NCBI GenBank assembly: GCA_036785705.1
Contig: JAWUZG010000006.1
Location: forward strand, 124,001 to 188,000
Length of the DNA: 64,000 nucleotides
Reading direction: 5' to 3'
Source of the DNA: Acanthornis magna
Lineage: Eukaryota > Chordata > Aves > Passeriformes > Acanthizidae
Part shown: positions 50,317 to 62,181 of the stretch, in pieces
How the letters are laid out: each line of letters starts with the position of its first letter
How positions within the stretch are numbered: the first letter of the stretch is position 1
Translations under genes and position numbers: made by a program
Notes under the pieces: generated by a model
Told to the model about the DNA's origin: nothing
Database searches by the model: none
Seen by the model: only the letters and a program-made list of their open reading frames with translations

Positions 50317-53300
50317 TTTAGTCTCAGACAACCTCCTAGACATAAACAAGGAAGGACCCTGTAGGAAATGTGGCTTTTTGCCTCCTGTCAGTAGGAGATT
50401 TTGAGATTGCGTTGCCTGTGTTTGCTCTTGCCTTTTGCTCCTGAAGTTCAGAAGATACCATTACCCCTCAGTTGTGTCTTGGCGGCTACACTGGCTGCAT
50501 TTGTATCCTCACAATTTTGGGAATATGGGACTATAGGAGGATAGAAGTGGCCCAGTGTTTTCTTTCCTCTTTTAGCATTTAAACTAATTATCTATTTTAT
50601 TTAAGTAAATTACTGAAGAAACTATCCATGTGTTTACCCAGTTCTTCCATATGCACTGGAAAGCAGCTGTGGCAAATGCAAACAGAAGGCATGGCACATC
50701 AGCTCATACCCCTTCCCTCGGACTTAGCTGTTTTTGGTTTTTGGGGTTTTTTTTAATGGTTGAATCCTGTCATTCCTTTGAGGATTAGAAAGCTCTCAAA
50801 GACCTTCGAACCAGTGTCTTGCTTTTGTTCCCTTCCTTGTAGGGAGAGCACAGAACATCCCCTTGCCGCATTGGTTGCTGTCCCTTAGATAATGCATAGA
50901 AATGATGAGACCCACTGCTCCTGACAGCCTGCCTTTTTTTGGTGGGGGGGTAGAGCGGGAGGAAGCAGCATTTTTTATCTGTAGATGTAGAGGTGTGTCA
51001 GGAAGCTCAAAGAAAATGCACTAGTTTGCATAATTTAGCATATGGAGAAGATACCCAGAATTCAGCCTGATGTATAGCTCATATCTGTGAGAGGAAAAGG
51101 AAACAAAGCCCAGACTATGATTTGCAACAACACTAATTTATATTGTGAATTATGCTTATAGCTGGCTGAATTTGACTGAGAAATGAGACTGACATTACAC
51201 ATATTCTTTGGCCCTTCTTTATCTTCTGCTGAGGAGGAGAGAAACAGCCACTCTGTCCTCAAACAGGGATCTTGACTAGGGGAGCCAGAAGCACGCAGCA
51301 CATAAAAATTGGATAATTGTGCTAAATAGAACTTGGAACTTTTTGTTCTGAATGCCCTTGTCAGACTGTCTTTCCTTATACTTGCCAGCTAATTAGCATC
51401 TACTGATAGTTATTTTGTTTCAGGGTGATAGGAAAACTTAATTTGTGCTGTTAATTACTTTTCATCAATTTTCCCATCTTTGAATGGATAGTATATGTAC
51501 CTATACTATTACTGAACTGAAAAAAACCCTCCTAGATGAAGTGAAAAAAAAAATATTAGCTTGTCTTTTCTCACTAATTTTAATGATTTTTAAGAGAATG
51601 AGACTGGATTATGATACATTACATCTTAAGTGTAAATGCTAATTAAAATTGATTATAAATTCTAGCAAAAGCATAAAGGCAGCATGCAGCTCAGAGAATT
51701 GTTTTCAAATGAATTCCTGGAATCTTTCTAGATGCAATCAAAATGTTTTTAAACATTAATATGTTGGGTTACATAAAGAATTTTTACTTAGTCATTAGCC
51801 AGAAAAACAAGTGAAATCTTTATAATATGACCTATTATTGCTATCTAATGGAAATAATTGTGGAGACAGCATAATGTAACTATGCAATGAGTTCTCTGAA
51901 ATACAAGTTCTGAAAGCTGATGAGATGACAAGCTGGATAAAATTGCCGTGTAAACACAACTTGGTTATGGAGTGCAGACAACAGTTTCTTTAATTGTAGG
52001 TTTTGATTTAGTGGGACTCATACCTTATCTGTGCTTTTGCTTTCTGATGGATGGAAATGTAGCACTTTCTGAACATTTCTGTTTTGTTAAGGTCTGTCTT
52101 ACTTCTTTGCTGGCAGAAAGTGAGGAATTGGGTTTAACTGGGGAGTAGAGAAAGACAGCCAAAGTGACTTTTGTCAGTAGAATCATTACAAAACTTATGG
52201 AGGCTTCTGCTGAAGTGTTACCAGGATGCCTCCTTAAGTCTATTTATGTTGGGCTGTGTAGCTGTGGAAGTTTGTCAGTGTCACTCAGAAGCTGGGGAGC
52301 CATTGTGAGAAGAAAGCCACTTGTGCTTTCTTCTCACTGTATTTGCAAAACTGTTCTCCAGCTCCACACCTGAAGGGATGCTGATTTCTGTGAAGGCTGA
52401 AGAGTCCAGTCCTGTCTATAGTTTACACTTGCACAACTCATCAGCACACTCCCTCCCCAGGGACACAACCCTCTCAGACACCAGAGGTGCACCAGGATGG
52501 GTGTGTCCCCTCTCTCTGCCTGCCATTAGTGCAAGTGCAAGGGCACGTCACCCAGGAGGAAGCTCACTGTGTGTGCTAAGGGGAGCACCAGGCTGTTCAC
52601 CCATGGCTGCATGCTTTGGCCACTGTCACCAATAACCCTTCAGACTCCTGGTGGAAGCTCCTCCCTTGATTTCAGATAGCTCTGAACCAGATACTTGTTT
52701 TTTATAGGTACACTTAGTATTGCTACCATCTGCTTCTAATTTTCCCTAACCCAGTAAAAGATATATGTAACCAGAATTGTCTATCTGTTTACATTGCAAG
52801 TACCAAAGTTAAATAAAGAACAGCACAGCATTCAAACTTGGCAAAAGGCAAAGCAGGATCTGTCAGTGGGAACAGATTTTGCCTTCCTGATTCATGTGGC
52901 AATAGAGCAAAGGTGGCCACCACTCTTTAATGTACTTATGGTATAACTGTTTTATTAGAACAAGGGAAGCTATTCCTAACACTCATTCACTGGATTTGTC
53001 TCTGAGAAAGAGGTTATGATTGTCACAGGAAGGGTGCCAATAGGTGGGATTGATAGGTGACAGAAGTGTCCCTGAAAGAGCTGTCTGAGCCCTGGTGGGC
53101 TCCCTGTGGCTGGTGGAGCTCATGATACCTGGTCAAGGGGAAGGTGAGAAGCCCTAGGCAAGGGAATGATGCCTCAGTGATCCTGCAGGATGCATTTTGG
53201 GTGAGTGATTTGGATTGTTTTGCTATTAGTTGTCTAATTCAGCCAAAACTAGTTGAGCAGAGAGGAGGACATTAGATTTCAGTGGTATTTATCCTTCCTA

Positions 53301-53615
53301 AGAGTGTTACAGCTATTGGATGCTGGTAAAGGATTCATGCTTAAATTTGTCGGTAATAAATGCAAAACAAAACAGAGAAGCCAGCTCTCGACGTCATGTG
53401 TTGTTAATCGGTGGAAATCCTTGCCGCAGGCCATTGTGTGTATTAAAACATCACGCAAATTCCTGACAGTGTTCTCTGGAGAATTAGTAAATGAGTGAAA
53501 GCATGCTTGGCTTAAGAAAAGCTGTGGCTGTAAATGTTTGGAGTACAGAGAGTACTTGAAGGAAGTGTAGTTCCTTCTCTTCCTCTGCCTGTTTCTGAGG
53601 CTTTGCCTTAGCCTC
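50317..53615. other. Unique DNA, no gene seen
   Basis: The part at 51560-51730 (TTTTAATGATTTTTAAG, GGATTATGATACATTACATC, AATGCTAATTAAAATTGATTATAAATTC) is rich in homeodomain-type cores and could be regulatory. The GC-richer patch at 52380-52640 holds a 104-codon plus-strand frame with no recognisable domain. Confidence 0.45.
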
Positions 53616-53742
53616 TGTCATGGTTTAACCCCAGCCAGCAGCCGAGCCCCAGGCAGCTGCTCGCTCTCTCCCCCACCAGTGGGACTGGGGAGAGAATGGG
53701 AAGGGTAAAAATGAGAAAACTCGTGGGTTGAGATAAAGACAG

Positions 53743-53748
53743 TTTAAT
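53743..53748 (-). promoter_or_regulatory. LTR polyadenylation signal (ATTAAA)
   Basis: Read on the minus strand the hexamer is ATTAAA, followed by CTGTCTTTATCTC. In LTRs of this layout it marks the end of the R region and would direct 3' end formation of a proviral transcript. Whether it is used is unknown. Confidence 0.5.
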
Positions 53749-53881
53749 AGGGAAAGCAAAAGTCAAACACACAAGCAAAGGAAAACAAGGAATTAATTCA
53801 GTGTTTCCCAAGGGCCCCATCACAGGTAACAGTGACTTGGGGAGGCAAAAGCCATCACTTCAGATGTTCCCCTTCTTCCTA

Positions 53882-53888
53882 CTATATC
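53882..53888 (-). promoter_or_regulatory. TATA-like element in the LTR
   Basis: Minus-strand GATATAG lies about 140 bases before the polyadenylation hexamer, where the core promoter of the LTR is expected. It departs from a good TATA box, so the promoter may be weak or dead. Confidence 0.3.
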
Positions 53889-54163
53889 CCCCCTCCCCTG
53901 AGCAGGATGTCACATGGTCTGGCATTTCCCTTTGGTCAGTTTGGGTCACCTGTCCCAGCTGTGTCTCCTCCCATGCACCTCCAGCCTCCTCACCAGCATG
54001 GCTGTAGGAAGAGCAGCAAAGACCTTGGCTCTGTGTATGCCCTGCTCAGCAGTAACAAAAACATCTCTGTATTATCATCACCATGTTCAGCACAAATCTG
54101 AAACTAAGCCCCATATGAACCACTGTGAAGAAAACCAACTGTACTGCAGCCAAAACCAGCACA

Positions 54164-55126
54164 GTAAGATTCCTCATGGCTCTGTTCTTGTGGTTTTGTT
54201 GAGTGCTTTGCCTGATGTATTGCTCACAACCTTTTTCCTGTATATCTTTGCTTACAGTGTCATGTGTTTGTATATCCAATGATTTCTAGTCCTGAGAAGA
54301 CAGCTGGTTTTTATTTGTTTAAGTAAGATTATTTCAGAAAGTAATTTCCAGAAAAACTGTTCCAGAAAAAACTCTTCCAAAGAGTTTGGAAGACTGCTAT
54401 CAGCAAATGCTCTAGACAAGAAAAGAAATATTAGGAGAACATGCAAGCTCCAACATTTTTTTTCAGGTGCTTTTTCAGGTTGGAAGAGGAAAGCTGGGAC
54501 AGAGGGCACTCAAGGGCTCTCTCTTGACACTCCTTTCCTTCTACAAATGCTCTTATGCTATTCTTGCTTTTACTCTTGCCACAACCGTATCCTCAGTATA
54601 AAACTGAACAAAGAGAATTTTCAAATGAATCAAACTAGAAAGCCTTTTTGAAGTATTTTCCAAGATATCTTGTCCATGCCCTATCACTCAAAAAGAGGTC
54701 TTAATTTCATCCTATATTATCACAGAGCTATGTCAAAAATATTTGTAGGAAGAAAATAGAAATTGTTGCCACCTGGAGCCAGGTAACTATTATTTCACAT
54801 TCCTCAGGTCTGTGGGAAATATATTGTAATTATTTTTTTACTTAATTGATCTATAGTTTCCGTCAATTTCATTTAAGTTTATTAGTCTATATTAAATGTT
54901 TTTGAGGAGGAAGATCTCTTTGCTTTCTCTTCCGATCTTGTGAATGGAGCCATCCAAAAGCACTGCCATTTTCCTCTTAAAAAGACCAACCGAACAAAAC
55001 AACCCACTCACATTGTAAAACAGGCTTAAAACTGTCCTAGCAAAAATCTCTTAAAGTGAAGAGTTTCTATCTTTTTCGTCCTTCCTTACATGTTTAAGCT
55101 GGTGACTTAAGTTCACATACAGACTG
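54164..55126. other. Unique AT-rich DNA, no gene seen
   Basis: No exon or named repeat was recognised. Confidence 0.5.
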
Positions 55127-55167
55127 ATTCATTTTACCTTTTGACACAGAAAGAAGGTAAAATGAAT
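55127..55167 (+). repeat. Perfect 14-bp inverted repeat, 13-base loop
   Basis: The left arm ATTCATTTTACCTT (55127-55140) and the right arm AAGGTAAAATGAAT (55154-55167) are exact reverse complements, separated by 13 bases. As RNA it would form a short AU-rich hairpin. The flanks show no longer pairing that I can see, so a microRNA precursor is unlikely. Confidence 0.9.
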
Positions 55168-58100
55168 AGTGCCATAGATTAAAGTGCTCTGTGACCAGAG
55201 GTAGAGCCAAGATCTTCAGTGACAACCTTTATAATATTGGGCAACAAACCACAACAACAGTTGCTATGTCAGGCCCATGAATATGTGTCTGAGTTATAGC
55301 ACATCTTTAACAGTTTGCTAGCTTTGATTTCAAGGTGTCAGGCAATGCTAAAGCCTCTGCATTTCAGTGTGACGTTGCAGTGATTAAACTTCTAGCCTGA
55401 ATTTGGTTAGCTTCAGCTTCCATTGATGTGAATTTTTATGAGTTTGTCTGAGGAAAAAGCAAAGAGTATCTTCCACACTGAGTCTATGCACTAACTGCCT
55501 CCTTATCGCATCTTAAATAAACTAAACAGGTTGTTTGATGTAGATGCTTCCAACATGAGTAGTCTCATTAAGATAATTGAAGCTTTCTGTGGGGAAACGA
55601 TGCACACCTTGCTTGTGCATAAGCCAGTGCTTGCCTGCTGCTGACTGGAGAATATGTGTAATGTGTCCCATTTTGTTATGCATTTCCACGGGTAAAGAAT
55701 GCCTTCAAAGTTACAAGTGTGACCTAATGGTGTCCAAGACCTATAGAGATGAAAGGAGCTTCCTAGGAAAACAATTTTTCTCTAGATTTTCTGGTGCTGG
55801 AGCTATTAGCAGCTGTTTTCAGCAAAGTAGGAGATGGTCATACTGCAGTCTTTTGCCACTGTGAAGGTGTGAGACTGAAAGATGTGTGAAAGTTTTCTCC
55901 CTGGATGTTGGCCATGGTCGATATGTGGACCTCCTGTTTGATCTGCTTAATTTTCAGTTTCCTGGCTGTTTCCTTTGCAGTTTCCTAATTAATTTTGCAA
56001 TATTCATCCAGACCTTATTGACTGTGCTCCTAGTCTGTGCTGTGAAAACTCAGCTGAGGAGAAAAGGTAAAAAATAAGCCTTTTGCTATTCATATGCTTC
56101 ACCCTCATAACCATCTTATCCTAGAAACAAACTGGAGAAGTGGTCTTTTAGGCCTTCTTTAAGTCAGGTGCAATTTCTTCAGCAAATGTGATCTTTCTTA
56201 TGCAATCCTCATCCTGTTCCTTCACTGCTGTGTGTTTCTAAAGCAAAATGGGCAATGCCCCCTCTGCTGTCCTAGCAGACACATCCTAGTGAGTTGCACT
56301 TGCTCCCATTAGCAGATCTACTGATGCCAGTGAGAACGTGTTGCAAAAAGCAAATGTCTATTTAGCTATTGTTATCTACTTGTTTATAGTCATCATCTAA
56401 TGCAGCTAACCTTGAAGGATGGCTCTTGACATGACCTTTAGGAATATTATATTTGATCTGTGTCTAAGAAGCAGTTCAGATAGTTTTGGTTTGGCCTTGG
56501 TCTTGAAATAAGGAAAGAGATTCTTCTTTGGAAAAACAATGCCAATTTGTCAGTAAATACAACTGTTTGTATTGAAAGGACAGTAAGTCACAGTCAGATT
56601 TTTGAATCTGTTAAAAAAAGTGTGCTGCTTTTGACCTTTTAGGGTGTAACTGATTTGGGGGTCACAGTGATTCGATGTCAATCATCTTTCATGTGTACTG
56701 TGGAATCTCTGGTAAATCTGTTTAATCTATACTGGCTTGAGAAGGAAGAGAAAACGATCTGCTGAAGCTGATGTGAAAGGTGCATGTGTTGGGAGTGAAT
56801 GGTGCTCCTTCTCACTAACCAGTCAGCTTGAGGAAGACAAGTAGCTGTCCCTGTTTCTTGCAGGTCCTTGTAGTGACCCAAGTCCCTCCCTTTGGATGAG
56901 TGCACCTGTGCTTTAGGGCTGTATCACTTCCCTGCTGCCAGTCATCTGGAAGGGAGGAAATGCCTCTCCAGTGTTTTTTCACCCAAGTACACTGTCACTG
57001 CACTCCACCTCAGCAAAAGCCAGCACTGACCTGTGCCTTCATCCATATTTTCACTCAATTTGCTGCACAACATATAGGATAATGTACGTGGCATGGAAAC
57101 TGGGGCACATTTGGTGAAGTGAGGAGTCTGCAGACGCTGCTGCGGTGGCAGGAGGCTCTGTACCTTTAGAAGATTGTACTCGGCTTAATCTGCACTTTCT
57201 CAGATCAGCTCTAAATTTGTGAAACATTTTTGTTTATTGTATTTCCAAATGATATATTTAATTTCTATATACTCAGTGGAGTCTTGACTTGTATGAATGT
57301 TTATCCCACAGGCAGTGTTAAGTATCTTGCAAGCAGATCTGTCTGTGCTTTTCATGGTGTTCATTTATCTACATAGCCCACTCAAGGCTGTTTCAGCACA
57401 GGAAATGCTGAAAATGCACAGTGCTTCAACAGTGTATGAGCTGTTTATCTTCAGATGTACTTTTCAGGGTCTGGTTTGTGTGGTGCACTGAAGAAAACAG
57501 ATCAAAGTGACATATCCTGTAATTTCATTACCTTTGTCTTACAAATTTTGTTTGGGCCTGTTCTCAATAGAATAGCACTGGGACCAAAACAGATATTTGA
57601 AAAATCTTTGAAGTTTGGAACGTATGGGAGGTAGAACAGACTTGTGACAGTAGACTCTGCTTGAAAGCTAAGCTGGTAATTTAATATACCGAATGCATTA
57701 TGGAAACTGTTCATGTTTAGAAGCATCGATAAAGAATCAGTTCCTAAAGAAAACCAAACTCTGTCTTAGATTTGCACAAATGCTCAGTTCCTGTGTTGGC
57801 AGTGAAACATATTTATCCTAGAACCACTTTTTGATGCTCCTTAGTTCTTTACATCCTGTCTAGTTATTAGCAGCAAACCTCATGTAAAGCAGCTGAGAAA
57901 TGTTGCCAGGCCAGAAACTAAACTCTGTGTTATATCCTTTTGAATGTTTGAATAATAGACAAGGAAGATAGCTTCCAGCTAAGGCACAGAATGTCTCATC
58001 TTTGTAAGCTGAAATTATTAATTTTACTGAGTTCTCACAAAGCACAACAAAGTACACAATATAATAAGGAGTCCTGTAAAGAAGTTTTCTGTGCTTTTAA

Positions 58101-61100
58101 TTCTCCTTGAAATCAGGAATGGGCATCAATGATCAAGTTTTCAACTGAGTCTGGGTTTTCTTGAAAGATCAGATCCTTAAATTTTTGGTGGGATTGTTAT
58201 TCCCAATTTTTAAAATTTTTTACTTTGGTTTTTCTGAAAAACAAGCTAAATAGAAATCATAAAATGGCTTATTATTTTATTTGTAAGTATTGAAATGGAT
58301 ATTTGTAGTTTAAAAGTGCAGATTTATACTTTCAAATTCCTAAAGGCATGGTAATTTCTGTGTGCATCTCCTGAATACTTTTTCAGAGTAAGTATAGACT
58401 AAACTGTAAAAACCATAAATGAAACTTCAATTTTGTATAGAGATAGGTGAATGAGTTACAGAAAAGAACACATGTAAGTTTTCCATTTCTAATACCCTTC
58501 AGAAATAACTCTTCATGGATCAATATTTGGTCTGGTACAAAATGTGTGATGCTGTTGATTAATCCAGCCAGGTTTGCTTAAACTGAATAGCCTAAAGTCA
58601 TTCTTAAAGCTCAGAGAAAATGTGACTAAAAATGAGAAATGAAATAAAACAAGAATTTGAAAGTATTCCTTCACTAGTAATTATTAAGTCCTCTGTTTGG
58701 ATCTAGGTAAAAATTTATATTCAGCTCTGCCTGATTCATTGCAGTGAGAGCTCTGTATGTCCAGAAAAACCCTGAAATGTTCAATTGATGAGCAGTGTTG
58801 GCCAGAATATAGTTTGCCATGCATGTTGCTTTTAAATTTAGGAAAAGTAAACATTTTTGTTTTGAACAATTTAAACCTGAAAATAGAGGTAACATGGGAA
58901 ATGTGATCCTTATTCTGATCCTATTTCAGATTATGTTAAAATTAGCTTTAATACCATGCTTTAGCTGGTGGTATGTTTTGAAAAGAACAATTTATGGCAA
59001 GTATGTTTTCCTATTTTGGTGTTTCTGAACATAGTTATATGACCTATGGCAATCAGGGAATTAGATGTTATATACTTTCAAATAAGGAAACTAAATTTTA
59101 TATATTCTTCCTAATATGGGGAATTCCCTCTCCACGTACCACAGGAAAATCTAGTTGAGTTGATGGTTATAGCTGTGGAAAGAAATATTCATGGAAATAC
59201 TAGTGAAAAATATGGAAAGGTGGTGCTTCACTCAGGATTTAGAGAGATCTATAGTCTTTTCCTTGGTGCTTTCAGGCCGTAACTTGCAAGTCTTACTTGA
59301 CTGAGTCCCTGGTTCTCTCTTCAGGAGCTGAATGAGGAGCCAGAAGATGGCTCCTCAGTTCTCATCTCAGCTGGCCAAACTTCTCAGGGCCACATCCCAG
59401 GCTGCATCAGACTCATTATTCTTGATCACTCGTACCTCATGTCCCCACGTGGAGGGAGGGGAGTACTTCTCACCCATGTGGGACTGCTGGGAAGGTCAAT
59501 GCTTTGTGAGACTGTGGTGCCCTTAAATATCAGAGGAACCAAGGAAGTAACAAAGACTGATCTTTTATTACGTAGATCTTGGTGTCCATTCCTCGTGATT
59601 TTTTTTTCCTACACATCTTTGCTATATTCTTGATATGTTCCCTGTGCCTGCTTCTGAAGACTGCATGCTGGGAAGAAGTGACACTGCTGCTTGGCTTTAG
59701 GGGCTCGCCTTTTCCTGCACGACTGTGCAGGCGCCCAGGATGATGCTATGATCAACATCACAGCACCAGCTTCCTTTCTCAACTCTTAGTTGCTTCAGAA
59801 ATTTATAAGATGCGGGAGGCCACCTTAAAGTCATAAATAGCTATGCACTGATGCTGTTTTCATGTCATCAAAAGTCTTTTTAAGCACACTTGCATGGGTG
59901 AGCATGGTCAATACCCACACCCACATCTTAATTTTTAGTGGCATACATGCATGTAAAAGTCCACCAGCATGGACCTGTGTTTGTATCCCATAAAGTTCTG
60001 TGCTTGTCACCTGCACAGCAAAAAATGTGCATATGATTTTTTTCCCAGATGTACAGATTTTAGTTTGCTTTGCAAATTCTGTGTTTCTATCTAAGCTTTT
60101 AGTTATAGTTTGATTTTGATCCCTAGGCTGCTCCACTGCAGTGAGATTTTGATGTCTGGAATGTGACATTTCCATGCATCTCAATTTCAGAAAGAACTGG
60201 CTAAATGTATACACTCTGTAGGTATGGAGACTACTTAAATATTCCTTAAGTCCTCTGGGGTCTGAGTTTTGGCAGCAGTTTTGTCCTCTGACAGTAAAGC
60301 CTGAGAAAAGGAAAACAGAGATGAGGAAATAAACTTGAAGGAGCTCCTTGTGAACGCTGACATTAGATCAGTAAGGCTGATCTCCATCAGCCCCGTCTAT
60401 ACTCAGTGGAGGAGATGGCATTTGTCCTCCACAGAGGGAGTCAGAACAGTCAGATTAGGCTTTGCTGGTGGATATTTTTTTCTCCATTGACTGGAGACTA
60501 TTTCAACACATTATCTACACCTGATTAAATTAACCTTGATGAGTATTCTTTCTGATGGACTAATCTAAGAACTGAGTTCCAGTCATTAGGAAAGCTGATA
60601 TGCGAATGGGATCTCTGTATCTTGGGCAACTTACCCTAAAGATCGGCAAATTAAGCAGCATTATGAAGTTCTTTGTAGATCATTTTGCATTAGGGCTGTG
60701 TAATTCTGAGTGGACTTTGATCCATATTACCATAGACAGGACAGTTTAATGAACACAGGGGAAAAGAGAAATGAGCATTAAGAGTAGGGGAGAGGAAGGA
60801 AAACAGTCTTATTTGAAACACTGGAGTTCTGACATGAAATCTTCAGTTTCTATTTTTTCCTCATTAAAACAGAGACGCATGTAATTTTCATTTACTGAGT
60901 GAAAAGGGAAATGTGGAGAAAGCAATCTTGTAAATGAAGGAGATGTTCATGGCAGGAAAACTAGCTAACCCTCACTACTGGAATATCTTCAGATGGCAGT
61001 GGTTCAATATCTGAAAGTACTGACCTTGTGTGGCCTTGTGGATTGCAAAAGAATTTCAGGAAGTAACCTGAGCTAGAATGCTGGGTACTAATGGAACATT

Positions 61101-61703
61101 AGATACAAAAAGTTAGGCTCAGGCAATGTTATGATTGCAAGCAGAGAAACAAATTGGAGAACAAACTCATTCACAGTATACTTATTATACTCTAATTACA
61201 TCATTGAGTACTGCTGATGATGTTTGGGTTCTTTCTTACAATTTGAATGGGTGGTTCCATGCAGAAGAAATATTTATATCTATGTTTTATTCTTGTGACA
61301 ATTTATCAATTACATATAGCATCGCCGGAAAATGAAAATGGGACTGACTCACTAGCTTTCATTTTGCTTTAAAGAAACTGAAGTTGTGTTCTTTTGCTTG
61401 ATGCGGTGTTGTAATACTCTTTCATGTAGAGAACAGCTTCTGTTATGCAAGATGGCATACCTTTCTGAGGGTGTTAAGGGAACCACATTCCTAGGGTATT
61501 CCCTAGAGGCGCTCTGTTGTCGAAAATGCATAGTCTTGTTGGGAAGCCCATCTCTTTTGGAAAAATGAGAGCACCACATTCCTGCACTATCACTTCTGTG
61601 AAGCTGGTGCATCACAATGGGAAAGTGCACTTTGATACTTGTGCGGTAACAAAATTTGTGTCAGCTCCTGTAATATAATACGTAAACTGGTGTATTTGGT
61701 TTG
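55168..61703. other. Unique AT-rich DNA, no gene seen
   Basis: A small hairpin (CCTGCAC / GTGCAGG, four-base loop) lies at 59714-59731. The GC-richer stretch at 59320-59520 has 64-codon frames without a recognisable domain. The 127-codon minus-strand frame at 59831-60214 likewise shows nothing known. No named repeat was recognised. Confidence 0.5.
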
Positions 61704-61878
61704 TGTGGCCAGGTTTTTACAGGGTGGGCTACAGGGGTGGCTTCTGTGAGAAGTTGCCAGAAGCTTCCCCATGTCCAGCAGAGTCAGTTGGCTCCAAGAC
61801 GGAGCCACCAGCAGGCCAAGGCCGAAGCCATCAGAGACAGTGACAGCACCTCTGGGATACCAGAGTCGAGAAGTGGGA

Positions 61879-61886
61879 GATAAAAA
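61879..61886 (+). promoter_or_regulatory. TATA-like element in the LTR
   Basis: GATAAAAA lies 81 bases before the AATAAA signal, in the place expected for the LTR core promoter. It is a weak match. Confidence 0.35.
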
Positions 61887-61959
61887 GCTGTGCGACTTCA
61901 GCCAGAGGGAAGTGTGAGAATAGCCCCATTTCTCATTGTCCTAGTCTGATGTGAGTGGT

Positions 61960-61965
61960 AATAAA
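61960..61965 (+). promoter_or_regulatory. LTR polyadenylation signal (AATAAA)
   Basis: The canonical hexamer AATAAA lies inside the LTR, before the TTTTGCCCGTGACAG block that makes up U5. It would end proviral transcripts. Use is unknown. Confidence 0.6.
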
Positions 61966-62163
61966 TTGTACTAATTTCCCTATGACTCACCTGTTTTGCC
62001 CGTGACAGTAACTGGTCAGTGACTATCCCTGTCCCTATCTTTCCCCTCCACGAGCCTTTCATTATATTTTCTGTCCCCTGTCCAGCTGGGGAGGCGAATG
62101 GTAGAGTGGTGGGCACCCAGTGTACAGCCAATGTCAACCCACCATGACTATCAATTTGACATC

Positions 62164-62181
62164 TGGTGACAGCAAGACAGG
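62164..62181 (+). other. Possible retroviral primer-binding-site remnant
   Basis: TGGTGACAGCAAGACAGG begins with the TGG common to tRNA primer-binding sites and recalls a leucine-type site with several mismatches. It starts 18 bases after the LTR end, further than usual. It could be coincidence. Confidence 0.25.

Larger units (their letters stand above)
53616..54163 (-). mobile_element. Solo endogenous-retrovirus LTR, songbird type
   Basis: The 548-bp unit starts TGTCATGGTTTAACCCC and ends AACCAGCACA, so it has the TG...CA ends of an LTR on either strand. The order of blocks is that of an LTR family I know as abundant in songbird genomes (inverted orientation here): AAACTCGTGGGTTGAG, AGTTTAATAGGGAAAGC, CCTTTGGTCAGTTTGGGTCA, CATCTCTGTATTATC and TTCAGCACAAATCTGAAAC. 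In its own orientation it begins TGTGCTGGTTTTGGCTG. No gag, pol or env sequence flanks it, so internal sequence was lost by LTR-LTR recombination. The bases flanking the two ends (GCCTC and GTAAG) do not match, so a target-site duplication is not visible. Family name not assigned. Confidence 0.93.
61704..62146 (+). mobile_element. Second solo LTR, songbird type, shortened
   Basis: It starts TGTGGCCAGGTTTTTACAGG and then shows CTGTGAGAAGTTGCCAGAAGC, TTGGCTCCAAGACGGAGCC, CACCTCTGGGATACC and GCGACTTCAGCCAGAG. Next come AGTGGTAATAAATTGTAC, TTTTGCCCGTGACAGTAACTGG and GAGCCTTTCATTATATTTTC. It finishes GGTGGGCACCCAGTGTACAGCCAATGTCAACCCACCA. This is the block order of an LTR family I know from songbirds, plus orientation, but the long GC-rich middle section that full copies have is missing here. 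The terminal CA is changed (ACCATGA), so the right edge is accurate only to a few bases. No retroviral gene sequence was seen on either side. Confidence 0.87.

Noticed and set aside
59831..60214. Minus-strand frame of 127 codons
   Set aside because: No recognisable domain, no coding-like composition and no neighbouring exons.
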